DNA of 64,000 bases from Rhizobium sp. P32RR-XVIII (GTDB taxonomy: Bacteria > Pseudomonadota > Alphaproteobacteria > Rhizobiales > Rhizobiaceae), in assembly GCF_012641395.1 (NCBI RefSeq), contig NZ_JABAIH010000009.1:1-64000 (forward strand), in the 5' to 3' direction. Of the stretch, positions 43,877 through 53,164 are shown one piece after another (positions within the stretch are counted from its first letter, which is position 1; the number at the start of each line of letters is the position of its first letter). The notes beneath the pieces were generated by a model. That model was not told where the DNA came from, did no database searches, and saw only the letters and a list, made by a program, of their open reading frames with translations. A program made the translations under genes and the position numbers.

Positions 43877-46800
43877 TCAGCATTCCTCCAGAACAACAAT
43901 GATATCGCCCGCTTTGACGTTTCGCCCGGGTCCGGCACGCAGATCACGGACGCGACCCGGCGCATGTGCGGTGACGTTGATTTCCATTTTCATGGATTCG
44001 ATAATGGCAAGCGTGTCTCCAGCGGCGACCGGTGCGCCCGGCTCGACCAGTAGTTTCCAGATATTGCCGGGTACGGCGCTGGCAACGCCGAAGCAACCTT
44101 CTGGAATATCCCCGTCCGGGCTCTCACCGGTGCCTTCGTCAGTGACGAAGCTGTCGAGGCCCGCCTCTTTCCAGCGCTGGCGCTCGGCATCGAAAGCCGC
44201 CTGCTGGCTCGCCTTGAAGATCCCAATGGAGGTGGCGTTCGCCTTTAATTCCCTCTCATAGGCGGTGTAGGAGAATTCCGTCTCCTCGATCCGGATGGGA
44301 TAACCGCCATGCGGGAAGGCGCCGCGGGCTTCTGCCAATTCCCTATGATCGACCGGGAAGAAGCGGATCTGGTCGAAGAAATCGAGCAGCCACGGCTTGT
44401 TCTTGGGGAAAACCGGCGTCCGCCGCCAGGTGTTCCAGACTTGAATGGTACGGCCGAAAAGCTGGTAGCCGCCAGGCCCTTCCATGCCATAGATACACAT
44501 ATAGGCCCCGCCGATACCAACGGCATTTTCCGGCGTCCAGGTGCGGGCCGGATTGTATTTCGTCGTCACCAGCCTGTGGCGCGGATCGACGGGCGTCGCG
44601 ACCGGCGCGCCTAGATAGACGTCGCCGAGGCCGAGCACGAGATAGCTGGCGTCGAAGACGACGTCGTGCACCGCCTGTTCGTCCGCCAGCCCGTTGATGC
44701 GGCGGATGAACTCGATGTTGGAGGGGCACCAGGGCGCGCTTGGCCGCACGAGTTCCTGATACTTGCGCATGGCGAGTTCGGCATCCGGGTCGTTCCAGGA
44801 CAGCGGCAGATGCACGATGCGGCTCGGAACCTTGACGTCTTGCGCTAAAGGCAGACTCGCCTCGATCTCGGCCAACAGGCCGAGCAGACGTTTGCGGGTC
44901 AACGCAGTGTCATCATAATGGATTTGCAGCGAGCGGATGCCGGGCGTGAGGTCGATGATGCCGGGCAGGCGCGCCTGTGATACGGCCTGCATCAAGAGAT
45001 GCACCCTGAGCCGCAAGGCGATATCGAGGGTCATCGGCCCATATTCGACCAACAGATTGTCATCACCCTGCCGGCGGTAGACGACCGAGACAGGTCCATC
45101 GTGGCGTTGCCCGATGATCGGCGAGCCCGCCTCTTCCTTCGCCCGATGCACCACTGGGCCGGCAATCGGATCTTCAGGCCGCGCGACGGGATGGAAGCGG
45201 ATGCGGTCGCCCGGCTTGAACTGGCCCATCTTCCACTGCTCGTCACGGGCGATCACTGCCGGGCAGACGAAGCCGCCGAGGCTCGGCCCGTCCGGTCCGA
45301 GAATGATCGGCATGTCGCCAGTGAAGTCGATAGCGCCGATCGCATAGGCATTGTCATGCAGGTTGGAGGGATGAAGGCCGGCCTCGCCGCCATCGCTGCG
45401 CGCCCATGTCGGGGCGGGACCGATCAGGCGCACGCCAGTGCGCGCGCTGTTGAAATGCACCTCGTAGCGAGTCGAAAACAGTGTCTCGATATCGCCATCC
45501 TGAAAGAAATCGGGTGCGCCATGCGGACCATAGACGACACCGACTTCCCATTCGCGCGTCAATTCCGCAGGCTCTGTTGCCGGCTTCGGCGCATCGGCTG
45601 CGGCCTGACGGGCAAGATGCAGCACATGACCGGTCTTCAGCGTGCCGGTGGCATTGCCGCCGAATTGGCCGAGCCCGAATGTCGCGCGCGAGCCAAGCAC
45701 GACCGGGGCGGCGAAACCGCCTGCTACGGCGAGGTATGCGCGCTGCCCAGGTCCATCGATGCTGCCGATCGAGAGGATCTGGCCGGCGCGGATCATCACG
45801 GCCTCGCCATGCGGCAGCTTCTCGCCGTCGACGCTCATCGCCATCCTCGCGCCAGCAAGCGCGACCACCGTATCAGTGTGGAACTTCAGCACCGGGCCGG
45901 ACACTGTCAGCTCCAGTGCTGCCACCGTGTCGCCATTGCCGACGAGGCGGTTGGCGTGGCGGAAGGAGCGCTCATCCATCGGTCCGCTCGGTGGCACGCC
46001 GACATGCCAGAGGCCAAGGCGGCCCGGCAGTTCCTGAATGCTCGATTGGGCGCCAGGCGCGATCACCTCGATGACATCGGGCACGAAGGAAAAGTCGCGG
46101 AGCGCCGTCGTCGCAACCTTGCCGCTGGCAAGAAGTTCCGAGCCGGCAACAGCGCGAAGATAATCCAGATTGGTTTCGATACCCGATATCGACGTTCCCT
46201 TGAGGGCCGTCTTCAGCTTTTCGATCGCCGTCGGTCGATCTTCAGCAGCCACGATCACCTTGGCGAGCATCGGATCATAGAAGGGCGTCACTTCCGTTCC
46301 GGTCTCGATCCAGCCGTCGATGCGCGCATCCTCGGGGAAGGAGACTTCTGTCAGCAGGCCGGCGCTCGGGCGGAAATCGGCATGCGGCATCTCGGCATAG
46401 ACGCGCACTTCGATTGCGGCTCCCTTCGGCTGCAGCGCTTCCGCACCCGAGAGCATATCCTCAGCTGCCGCCTGGCGGATCATCCATTCGACGAGATCGA
46501 CGCCGAACACGGCTTCGGTGACCGGATGCTCGACCTGAAGGCGGGTATTCACCTCGAGGAAGTAGAACTCCTCGCGTAGGGGATCGTAGATGAACTCGAC
46601 GGTACCGGCGCACTCGTAGGAGACCGCCGCGCCGAGGTCGACGGCTGCCTTGTGCAGGCGCGCGCGCGTGGCGGCAGAAAGGCCGGGGGCTGGAGTCTCC
46701 TCGACCACCTTCTGGTTTCGCCGCTGCAGCGAGCAGTCGCGCTCGCCGAGCGCGATGACCTTGCCTTCGCCATTGCCGAAGATCTGCACCTCGACATGCC

Positions 46801-47416
46801 GTGCCTCGGCCACGAAACGCTCGATATAGACGCGCGCATCGCCGAAGCTTGCCTGTGCGGTGCGCTGCACGCTTTCGAAGGATGCCTTCAGGCTTTCGGG
46901 ATCGGCGCAGAGCTGCATGCCGATGCCGCCGCCACCGGCCGTGCTTTTCAGCATCACGGGATAGCCGATCGTTTCGGCTGCGGCGAGTGCTTCATCGGCA
47001 CTCGACAGCAGACTGGTGCCGGGCAGCAGCGGCACGCCGCTCGCCTGGGCGAGTTCGCGTGCCGTATGCTTCAGGCCGAAGGCCGAGAGGTGTTCGGGCC
47101 GCGGGCCGATGAAGGCGATGCCTTCGGCGGCAAGTCGTTCGGCAAAGCCGATATTTTCCGACAGGAAGCCGTAGCCGGGATGCACCGCCTCCGCCCCCGT
47201 CGCCTTGCAGGCGGCGATGACCGCATCGACATTGAGATAGCTTTCGCTCGCCGAGGCCGGGCCGAGGCGCACGGCTTCGTCGGCCAGCAGTGAGGCCTTT
47301 GCAAAGCGGTCGGCATCGGAATAGACGGCGACGGAAGCAATGCCCATCCGTCGCAGCGTCTTGATGACCCGGATGGCGATTTCGCCCCGGTTGGCGATCA
47401 GGACTTTCTTGAACAT
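43877..47416 (-). CDS. Urea carboxylase-type enzyme, probably guanidine carboxylase
   Basis: A 1179-residue biotin enzyme. The biotin carboxylase domain (1-450) begins FKKVLIANRGEIAIRVIKTL with SGGGGIGMQLCADPESLKAS-like ATP grasp. The carboxyltransferase (about 470-1080) has AHS2 and AHS1 parts (APGAQSSIQELPGRLGLWHV, GVPPSGPMDERSFRHANRLV). The biotinyl domain ends the protein (IIESMKMEINVTAHAPGRVR). It carboxylates urea or guanidine with ATP and bicarbonate. Published work shows that versions linked to the ykkC riboswitch and to DUF1989 partners act on guanidine, giving carboxyguanidine; both links hold here. The active-site specificity residue was not checked. Confidence 0.92.
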   Translation of the reverse strand: MFKKVLIANRGEIAIRVIKTLRRMGIASVAVYSDADRFAKASLLADEAVRLGPASASESYLNVDAVIAACKATGAEAVHPGYGFLSENIGFAERLAAEGIAFIGPRPEHLSAFGLKHTARELAQASGVPLLPGTSLLSSADEALAAAETIGYPVMLKSTAGGGGIGMQLCADPESLKASFESVQRTAQASFGDARVYIERFVAEARHVEVQIFGNGEGKVIALGERDCSLQRRNQKVVEETPAPGLSAATRARLHKAAVDLGAAVSYECAGTVEFIYDPLREEFYFLEVNTRLQVEHPVTEAVFGVDLVEWMIRQAAAEDMLSGAEALQPKGAAIEVRVYAEMPHADFRPSAGLLTEVSFPEDARIDGWIETGTEVTPFYDPMLAKVIVAAEDRPTAIEKLKTALKGTSISGIETNLDYLRAVAGSELLASGKVATTALRDFSFVPDVIEVIAPGAQSSIQELPGRLGLWHVGVPPSGPMDERSFRHANRLVGNGDTVAALELTVSGPVLKFHTDTVVALAGARMAMSVDGEKLPHGEAVMIRAGQILSIGSIDGPGQRAYLAVAGGFAAPVVLGSRATFGLGQFGGNATGTLKTGHVLHLARQAAADAPKPATEPAELTREWEVGVVYGPHGAPDFFQDGDIETLFSTRYEVHFNSARTGVRLIGPAPTWARSDGGEAGLHPSNLHDNAYAIGAIDFTGDMPIILGPDGPSLGGFVCPAVIARDEQWKMGQFKPGDRIRFHPVARPEDPIAGPVVHRAKEEAGSPIIGQRHDGPVSVVYRRQGDDNLLVEYGPMTLDIALRLRVHLLMQAVSQARLPGIIDLTPGIRSLQIHYDDTALTRKRLLGLLAEIEASLPLAQDVKVPSRIVHLPLSWNDPDAELAMRKYQELVRPSAPWCPSNIEFIRRINGLADEQAVHDVVFDASYLVLGLGDVYLGAPVATPVDPRHRLVTTKYNPARTWTPENAVGIGGAYMCIYGMEGPGGYQLFGRTIQVWNTWRRTPVFPKNKPWLLDFFDQIRFFPVDHRELAEARGAFPHGGYPIRIEETEFSYTAYERELKANATSIGIFKASQQAAFDAERQRWKEAGLDSFVTDEGTGESPDGDIPEGCFGVASAVPGNIWKLLVEPGAPVAAGDTLAIIESMKMEINVTAHAPGRVRDLRAGPGRNVKAGDIIVVLEEC

Positions 47417-47418
47417 GA

Positions 47419-48069
47419 TCAGGCCTCGCCATCCCAGATCAGCACCCGGATCGGCGTCGGATCGAAGCCGTTGCAGGGATTGTTGATCTGCGGGCAGTTG
47501 GAGATAACGCAGAGCACGTCCATCTCGGCGACGAGTTCCACGTAGTCGCCCGGCGCCGAAATGCCGTCGACGATCGTCATCTCGCCGGTCGGCTGGATCG
47601 GCACGTTCATGAAGAAATTGATGTTGGGCACGATATCGCGCTTACCCATTCCGTGTTTCGAAACTTCGAGCAGGAAGTTGTCGCGGCAGGCATGAAGATA
47701 TTTCGTGCCGTGGCCGAAGCGCACCGTATTGCTCTCGCATGAGCAGGCGCCGGCCGAGGTGTCATGGCGGCCGCAACTGTCGGCTGTCATCGTCAGCATG
47801 ACGTTACCTTCGCTCGACATGATCTTCGTGCCGATGCCGACATAGGAGGCACCCTGCATGCGCATCGTATCCTGGTTGGAATAGCGCTCGGAGAAATCGT
47901 CGGCACGGTAGAAAAGCGTGTCGATTGCCTGCTGGCCGTAACTGTCCTCGATGCGGATCGTCTGGCCCTTGCGCACGACGCCGGACCACGGCGCTTCGGC
48001 GGCGATGAAATGGTCCTCCACAGCGGCTTCCAGGCTGCGGGCAGGGGAGGTCTGGATGAAATCGGACAT
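47419..48069 (-). CDS. DUF1989 protein UAAP2, likely metal-binding subunit of carboxyguanidine deiminase
   Basis: A 216-residue DUF1989 protein: EAPWSGVVRKGQTIRIEDSY, QDTMRMQGASYVGIGTKIMS, ending PQINNPCNGFDPTPIRVLIW. It retains potential zinc ligands (DSCGRHDTSAGACSCESNT and KYLHACRDNF) that its partner lacks. This family was named urea carboxylase-associated protein and later identified as a subunit of carboxyguanidine deiminase, which makes allophanate. It lies 2 bases from the carboxylase gene. Confidence 0.85.
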   Translation of the reverse strand: MSDFIQTSPARSLEAAVEDHFIAAEAPWSGVVRKGQTIRIEDSYGQQAIDTLFYRADDFSERYSNQDTMRMQGASYVGIGTKIMSSEGNVMLTMTADSCGRHDTSAGACSCESNTVRFGHGTKYLHACRDNFLLEVSKHGMGKRDIVPNINFFMNVPIQPTGEMTIVDGISAPGDYVELVAEMDVLCVISNCPQINNPCNGFDPTPIRVLIWDGEA

Positions 48070-48079
48070 GGTCTCCTCC

Positions 48080-48901
48080 TCAGGCCTGCATCAGGGCGTT
48101 GTTTTCGAAGCCGCGCACGGCTTCGGCACTTGCCGTGCGGCAAAGATCATCCGCAGCGGCGACCGCCGCCTCGTAGCGGGCGATGACGACGGGCTTCGGC
48201 TGGTACGTCGGATCGGGATCGAGCGGATGCGGACAATTGGAAAAGCCGACCAGCATGTCCATCTCGGCACGCAGCTCCACATAGTCGCCGCTGTTGGACC
48301 GCTTGCCCTGCCAGCCGAAACCGCCGGCCTTGGCAAGGCGCACGGGCGCGAAAAGATTGAGGATGCCGGGGATGTCGCGGCGGTCGAGGCCGAGCTTGCC
48401 GGCAACGAGAACCAGGTTGTCGCGGGTGTTGCGTGTCTTTTCACCCGGATATTTCGCGGCGTTCGAGGCAGAAGTCGATCCGCCCATCAGGCAATCATGC
48501 GCGCCGGAACTGTCTTCGATCATCGAGAACATGACGCGGCCCATATCGGAGAAAATCACGCGACCCTTGCCGAGCGCCGTCGTCCACTGGACCTTGGCGG
48601 TATCGACGAGGTTGATCCGCTCGCTCGTATCGGCGGCGTTCCAGGCGATCAGCGCCACGGTGGAATTGCCCTCCGCCTGATCGATGCGGACCGCTTCGCC
48701 GCGCAAAAGCTTCGTCGACCAGTACCAGCCGCCCGGAATGATCTCCTGGTGGATGACAGTAGCCGCATCGATGGCTGGCGCCGGCAGCGTGCTCAGGCCA
48801 GGCAGGGCCTTGGGCGCGAATTCCAGCCCCTTCTTCTGATGCTCCTCGTAGCGCGCACGGTTTGCGGCGATCTCTTCGGGCGAGCGTCTCACATGTATCA
48901 T
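48080..48901 (-). CDS. DUF1989 protein UAAP1, second subunit of carboxyguanidine deiminase
   Basis: A 273-residue DUF1989 protein: HVRRSPEEIAANRARYEEHQ, IIPGGWYWSTKLLRGEAVRI, NSTVALIAWNAADTSERINL and PDPTYQPKPVVIARYEA. At the place of the partner's Cys cluster it has HDCLMGGSTSASNAAKYPGE, so it probably lost the metal and acts as a structural or regulatory subunit. The gene overlaps the upstream ATPase by 4 bases and precedes UAAP2 by 10. Confidence 0.85.
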   Translation of the reverse strand: MIHVRRSPEEIAANRARYEEHQKKGLEFAPKALPGLSTLPAPAIDAATVIHQEIIPGGWYWSTKLLRGEAVRIDQAEGNSTVALIAWNAADTSERINLVDTAKVQWTTALGKGRVIFSDMGRVMFSMIEDSSGAHDCLMGGSTSASNAAKYPGEKTRNTRDNLVLVAGKLGLDRRDIPGILNLFAPVRLAKAGGFGWQGKRSNSGDYVELRAEMDMLVGFSNCPHPLDPDPTYQPKPVVIARYEAAVAAADDLCRTASAEAVRGFENNALMQA

Positions 48902-49722
48902 GGCTTCTCTCCTGACGGTGCCAGGTCGTCCCGGCTATGCCCCAGGGAAGCGACCGGGCCGTCCCGGTCGGGGCTGAAGATCGATGGCTGGCCGGCAAGG
49001 CGTGGCGGCCAGATGGAAATGTCCTTGGTAATGGTGGCGCCGTAGCGCTCCTTCTCTTCGGGCCGGTCGCGCCGCCGCTCGAAGGCAACGACGCGGCTTG
49101 CCAGCGTGAAGGCTTCGCGCATGTCATGCGTGACCATGACGACAGTCATCCGCGTCTCATTCCAGAGCCGTTTCATCAGCGTGTGGATCTCGGCGCGGAT
49201 GCCTGGATCGAGCGCGCCGAAGGGCTCGTCGAGCAAAAGTATCTTGGGCTTCATGATGAGCGCCTGGGCAAGCGCAAGGCGTTGCTGCATGCCCCCGGAA
49301 AGCTGTGCCGGGTACTTGCCTTCCGAGCCCGCGAGACCGACCTCAGCAATCAGCTGGTGGGCTTCCTCGATGGCACTGCGGCGGGCTGCACCGAAAAGTT
49401 TTGCCCTGTAGCGTGCGGCGGTCAGTTCCTTGCCGAGCAGCACGTTGCAGAGAACGGTCAGGTGCGGGAAAACGGAATAGCGCTGAAAGACAACGCCGCG
49501 ATCAGGCCCCGGCTCCGGCGGCAGCGCCTCGCCATCGAGCAGGATCTTGCCCTTGGTCGGCTGTTCCTGGCCGAGCAACATGCGCAGGAAGGTGGTCTTG
49601 CCGCAGCCGGAAGGGCCCACGAGAGCAACGAAGGCGCGCGAGGCGACTGTCAGTGACACGTCTTCGAGCACGATCTGGTCGCCATATTCCTTCCAGACCT
49701 TTTCGATCTTCAATTCGCTCAT
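48898..49722 (-). CDS. Guanidine/urea-type ABC transporter ATP-binding protein
   Basis: A 274-residue TauB/SsuB-type ATPase: Walker A GPSGCGKTTFLRMLLGQE, signature QLSGGMQQRLALAQALI, Walker B ILLLDEPFGALDPGIRA, switch VMVTHDMREAFTLASRVVAF. A C-terminal extension of about 40 residues (WPPRLAGQPSIFSPDRDGPV) is not conserved. It overlaps the permease and UAAP1 genes by 4 bases each, so the whole operon is tightly coupled. Confidence 0.88.
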   Translation of the reverse strand: MSELKIEKVWKEYGDQIVLEDVSLTVASRAFVALVGPSGCGKTTFLRMLLGQEQPTKGKILLDGEALPPEPGPDRGVVFQRYSVFPHLTVLCNVLLGKELTAARYRAKLFGAARRSAIEEAHQLIAEVGLAGSEGKYPAQLSGGMQQRLALAQALIMKPKILLLDEPFGALDPGIRAEIHTLMKRLWNETRMTVVMVTHDMREAFTLASRVVAFERRRDRPEEKERYGATITKDISIWPPRLAGQPSIFSPDRDGPVASLGHSRDDLAPSGEKP

Positions 49723-50537
49723 GCCTGCTTCTCCAGTTCGGACCAGGGGAAGACGGCGATGCGCAGGCGATCGAGCAGGGCGTTCATCGCCACCGCAAGC
49801 AGGGTGATCCAGACGACATAGGGAAAGATGATATCCATCGAGAGATAGCGGCGGACGAGAAAGATGCGGTAGCCGAGGCCGGAATCAGAGGAGATCGCTT
49901 CGGCGGCGATCAGGAACAGCCAGGCCGGGCCGAGCTGCAGCCTCAGGCAGGTGATCAGCCGTGGCAGGATCTGCGGCAGCACGACCCGCAGGCCGATCTG
50001 CCAGGAGGAGCCGCCCAGCGTCTCTGCCTTGACGATCTGCTCGCGCGGCAGCTCCAATGCCTTCAGCGCAAGATCGCGGATCATCGTCGGCGCCACGCCG
50101 ATGACGATGAGGGCGATCTTCGACGTTTCGCCGAGCCCCATGACGATGAAGAGGATTGGCAGGAGGGCCAGCGGCGGCACCATGGAAATGACTGCAACGA
50201 AAGGAGAAAGCAGTGCCCTGAGGTAAGGCAGCATGCCGACCAGCATGCCCACAATGAGCGCGATCGCGGTGGAAATGCCGAGGCCGGCAAGCAGGCGGAT
50301 CAGGCTGGCGCCAGTATCCGACCAGAGCAGATAGTCGCCGGTGCGCTGGTCGGCCACGAAAGCCAGGCGGTTGATCGCATCGGCAAAGCCGGCAAGGTTC
50401 GGCAGAAGCTTGTCATTGGCGTTTGCCGCCAGCCGCTCGGCCGAGCCGACAGTATAGGCCACGACGAGCAGGACGAACGGCAGCAGCATCAGGGCGAACT
50501 GCGCGCCGCGGCCTGGCTTCGTGTTGATCCAACGCAT
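49719..50537 (-). CDS. Guanidine/urea-type ABC transporter permease
   Basis: A 272-residue TauC/SsuC-type permease with six or so helices: FALMLLPFVLLVVAYTVGSA at the N-terminus, ISMVPPLALLPILFIVMGLG with the conserved PPLALLP, the EAA region ALKALELPREQIVKAETLGG, and a C-terminal YVVWITLLAVAMNALLDRLR. It is the only permease, so it presumably homodimerises. Confidence 0.88.
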   Translation of the reverse strand: MRWINTKPGRGAQFALMLLPFVLLVVAYTVGSAERLAANANDKLLPNLAGFADAINRLAFVADQRTGDYLLWSDTGASLIRLLAGLGISTAIALIVGMLVGMLPYLRALLSPFVAVISMVPPLALLPILFIVMGLGETSKIALIVIGVAPTMIRDLALKALELPREQIVKAETLGGSSWQIGLRVVLPQILPRLITCLRLQLGPAWLFLIAAEAISSDSGLGYRIFLVRRYLSMDIIFPYVVWITLLAVAMNALLDRLRIAVFPWSELEKQA

Positions 50538-50598
50538 GAGAAAGTGCTCCGCTGGTAGGGGAAAGAGGCGGCGCGGCAGATCCTGCCGCCTAGCGCGA

Positions 50599-51672
50599 TC
50601 AGAGCGATCCGTCGGCGGCGGCCTTCATGTAGGTCTCGCTGAAGCGCAGCTTCACATTGCCGGTATCCCCCAGCACCTTGCCGTCTGGCATTTCGATGCC
50701 GATAACGTCAGGAGAGGGAGCACCATTGCCGAGCAGGCCTTTCTCGAAGAGGAAGTTGCGCACAAGATCCATGGTCTTCGGTAGTGTGGGCGAAGCGGTG
50801 AAGGCCACGGCATCGGCCGGCTTGTCGAACAGTTTGGTGGCGGCAAGCTGGGCTTCGAAACCGGTGAGATCCGTGCCGGACGCGGACCCCATGACCTCCC
50901 GGGCCGCCTTGCCCTCGGCACTATTGTCCCTCAGCAGCGCGGCAGTCTCATACCAGATGCCAGCAAGCGCCTTGCCGAAATTCGGGTTGTCCTTCAGCAC
51001 TTCGGTATTGGCGACCATCAGGTCGATGATTTCGCCAGGCACTTGCGAACTGTCGAAAACCTTCTTGGCCGAAGGATCTTCGAGGATGGTGGAGACGAGT
51101 GGGTTCCAGGTAACGACTGCGGTGACATCAGGCGTCTTATAGGCGGCCACCATATCGGCATCTGAGGTGTTGACCACCTTCACATCACGTTCGGTTAGCT
51201 TGATGCTTTCGAGCGCACGCGCAAGCAGATAATGCGAAACGGAAAACTCGACGAGGTTGACGTTCTGGCCCTTGATATCGGCCAGGCTGGCCTTGTCTTT
51301 CAGGATGACGGCGTCGTTACCGTTCGAAAAGTCGCCGACGATGACGGCGGTCGTATCGACACCGCCGGCAGCCGGGATCGACAGGCCATCCATATTGGTC
51401 AGGGTCACGGCATCGAATGCGCCGGCCGTATACTGGTTCATCGACTCCACATAGTCGTTGAACTGAGTGACATCGATCTTGATGCCGTATTTGTCGGCCC
51501 ATTTTTTAACAATGCCATGGTCGGCGGCATAACCCCACGGCATCCAGCCGACATAGATCGACCATGCGACCTTGAATTCGGTCTTCTGCTCGGCCCTGGC
51601 AACAGAGCCTATCCCAAGCACCAGCGAAGCGGCGAGGGCGGTTACCGAAAAGATCTTCGAAAAAGTCTGCAT
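50599..51672 (-). CDS. Guanidine/urea-type ABC transporter substrate-binding protein
   Basis: A 357-residue NMT1/SsuA-like periplasmic binding protein. The signal peptide runs QTFSKIFSVTALAASLVLGI to ARAEQK. The mature part begins EFKVAWSIYVGWMPWGYAAD, a signature of the urea-carboxylase-linked transporter, and has AVTLTNMDGLSIPAAGGVDT. ATG 51672 is used; the longer frame to 51699 overlaps the terminator region. It is the first gene after the riboswitch. Confidence 0.9.
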   Translation of the reverse strand: MQTFSKIFSVTALAASLVLGIGSVARAEQKTEFKVAWSIYVGWMPWGYAADHGIVKKWADKYGIKIDVTQFNDYVESMNQYTAGAFDAVTLTNMDGLSIPAAGGVDTTAVIVGDFSNGNDAVILKDKASLADIKGQNVNLVEFSVSHYLLARALESIKLTERDVKVVNTSDADMVAAYKTPDVTAVVTWNPLVSTILEDPSAKKVFDSSQVPGEIIDLMVANTEVLKDNPNFGKALAGIWYETAALLRDNSAEGKAAREVMGSASGTDLTGFEAQLAATKLFDKPADAVAFTASPTLPKTMDLVRNFLFEKGLLGNGAPSPDVIGIEMPDGKVLGDTGNVKLRFSETYMKAAADGSL

Positions 51673-51697
51673 TGAAATTCCCCTTTTGCTTTTCTTC

Positions 51698-51734
51698 AAA
51701 AGGGATCGGCAATGACCATCGCGCCGCCAATCCC
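51698..51734 (-). terminator. Riboswitch expression-platform terminator
   Basis: GGGATTGGC and GCCGATCCC (minus strand) form a 9-bp stem with one GT pair around a 15-base loop, followed by TTTT. It lies between the guanidine-I aptamer and the binding-protein gene, fitting transcriptional control in which bound guanidine prevents termination. Confidence 0.7.
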
Positions 51735-51744
51735 TTGGCTTACG

Positions 51745-51852
51745 AGGTCTCCCGGGCTTTTATCCCGCCGTGCACCCGGCGGAATTTCTCTTCCGCCGGT
51801 GGTGGCTCTCGGACCAGTCGCACTTCTACAAAGCGCCGGAACCCTAGCCACC
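51745..51852 (-). promoter_or_regulatory. Guanidine-I (ykkC/yxkD) riboswitch aptamer
   Basis: On the minus strand the aptamer has its conserved blocks in order: GGCTAGGGTTCCGGC at the 5' side, ACTGGTCCGAGAGCC in the middle, a variable hairpin (GGCGGAAGAGAAATTCCGCC), then CACGGCGGGATAAAAGCCCG GGAGACCT. These are the hallmark ykkC guanidine-I elements. It heads the importer and degradation operon. Boundaries are approximate. Confidence 0.9.
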
Positions 51853-52037
51853 AACTCAACAAATTCCCTGCAAGAGGTGTGCCACCTTGTAACAGGTTGA
51901 TTTCTCAAGCCTCTACACCTTGAGCATCTAGGATTGTGTACACTCTGCGGCATTTGCTTAATATTTGAGCACGGACCGACGCCTGCTTAGGAGCGTCGTT
52001 CTGGTGTGCGAGACGCAACCGAAGCTATTTTCAAAGA

Positions 52038-53029
52038 GTGGCATGGAGGCAGGCGATTTTTGAAAAGCGCATCTCTGTCGGCCCCAGCGGTCTCGAGGGC
52101 CACCTTAAAAAACCTCTATTGCCGATTGTTCATTGGTGGCGAATACTTCCGGATGACTATCTGGCTGCGTTCCTGGCGGTTGGGCGCGAGCGAAGCTTTA
52201 CGAAGGCGGCCGCCAGGTTGGGTGTGTCACAATCGGCTCTGAGCCAGACCGTCGGCCAGCTTGAGGAGCGGATTGGCCTCCGGTTGCTGACGCGAACGAC
52301 GCGAAGCGTTTCACCAACGGAGGCGGGCGAGCGCTTGTTACAGAATGTCGGACCACATCTGGATGCGGTGGCGGCGCAAATCGAGGAATTGAGCGAACTT
52401 CGCGAACGACCTGCCGGCACGATCAAGATAACCGCTGGCGACCATGCGATTGCCACGTTGCTATGGCCGAAGCTGCGTGGCTTGCTTGCGACTTATCCCG
52501 ACATCAAACTCGAAATCAGTGCGGATGCCGGACTGACCGACATTTCGGCCCATGGCTTCAATGCCGGGTGCGATTGGGCGATCAGGTTGCAAAGGACATG
52601 ATTTCCGCGCGCGTCGGCCCGGATATCCGGTTCCTGGTTGTCGGAAGCCCGAGCTACTTTGCCGATCGTGCCTCGCCCGTTATGCCGCAGGATCTGGTCG
52701 AGCACATCTGTGTCAACCTGCGGCTTCCCACCTTCGGCGGCCTGTACGCGTGGGAGTTCGAAAAGGATGGTCAGGAACTCAAGGTGCGCGTCGAAGGGCA
52801 ACTCGTCTTCAACAACATTTTCCATGTACTCGACGCCGCTCTGGAAGGCTTCGGGCTCGCTCATGTCCCTGAGGATATCGCTAAGCCTCATCTTGCTAAC
52901 GGTCGGCTACGCCGGGTGCTCGATGACTGGTGTCCGCCCTGGCCTGGTTATCACTTATACTATTCAAGCCGCCGGCAGGCTTCGCCTGCGTTCGCAGTCG
53001 TCCTTGAGGCGTTGCGCATACGCACGTGA
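52038..53029 (+). pseudogene. LysR-family regulator with one frameshift
   Basis: The HTH (AAFLAVGRERSFTKAAARLG, VSQSALSQTVGQLEERIGLR) and first part of the effector domain lie in 52038-52601. The remainder (DQVAKDMISARVGPDIRFLV, LQVFNNIFHVLD-like, PWPGYHLYYSSRRQASPAFA) is in the next frame up to 53029. One missing G in the GCCGGGTGCG stretch near 52570 accounts for it. It is divergent from the guanidine operon. If the shift is a sequencing error it would be a normal regulator of about 295 residues. Confidence 0.75.
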
Positions 53030-53164
53030 GTTGCCGCTTCCCAACAAAAGGGCGCGAAAGCGAGGCCTCTTTTCCGGAAATCCTGTGCGACACGTTCTGC
53101 TTCTTAGATGGCGCCCGCGAGCCGCACGCCTGGACAGCTTGTGCGTGTTGGGCCTAATCGCGCC

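Noticed and set aside
44999..46579. 526-residue plus-strand open frame
   Set aside because: Antisense to the carboxylase gene; composition rich in Arg/His/Asp typical of shadow frames.
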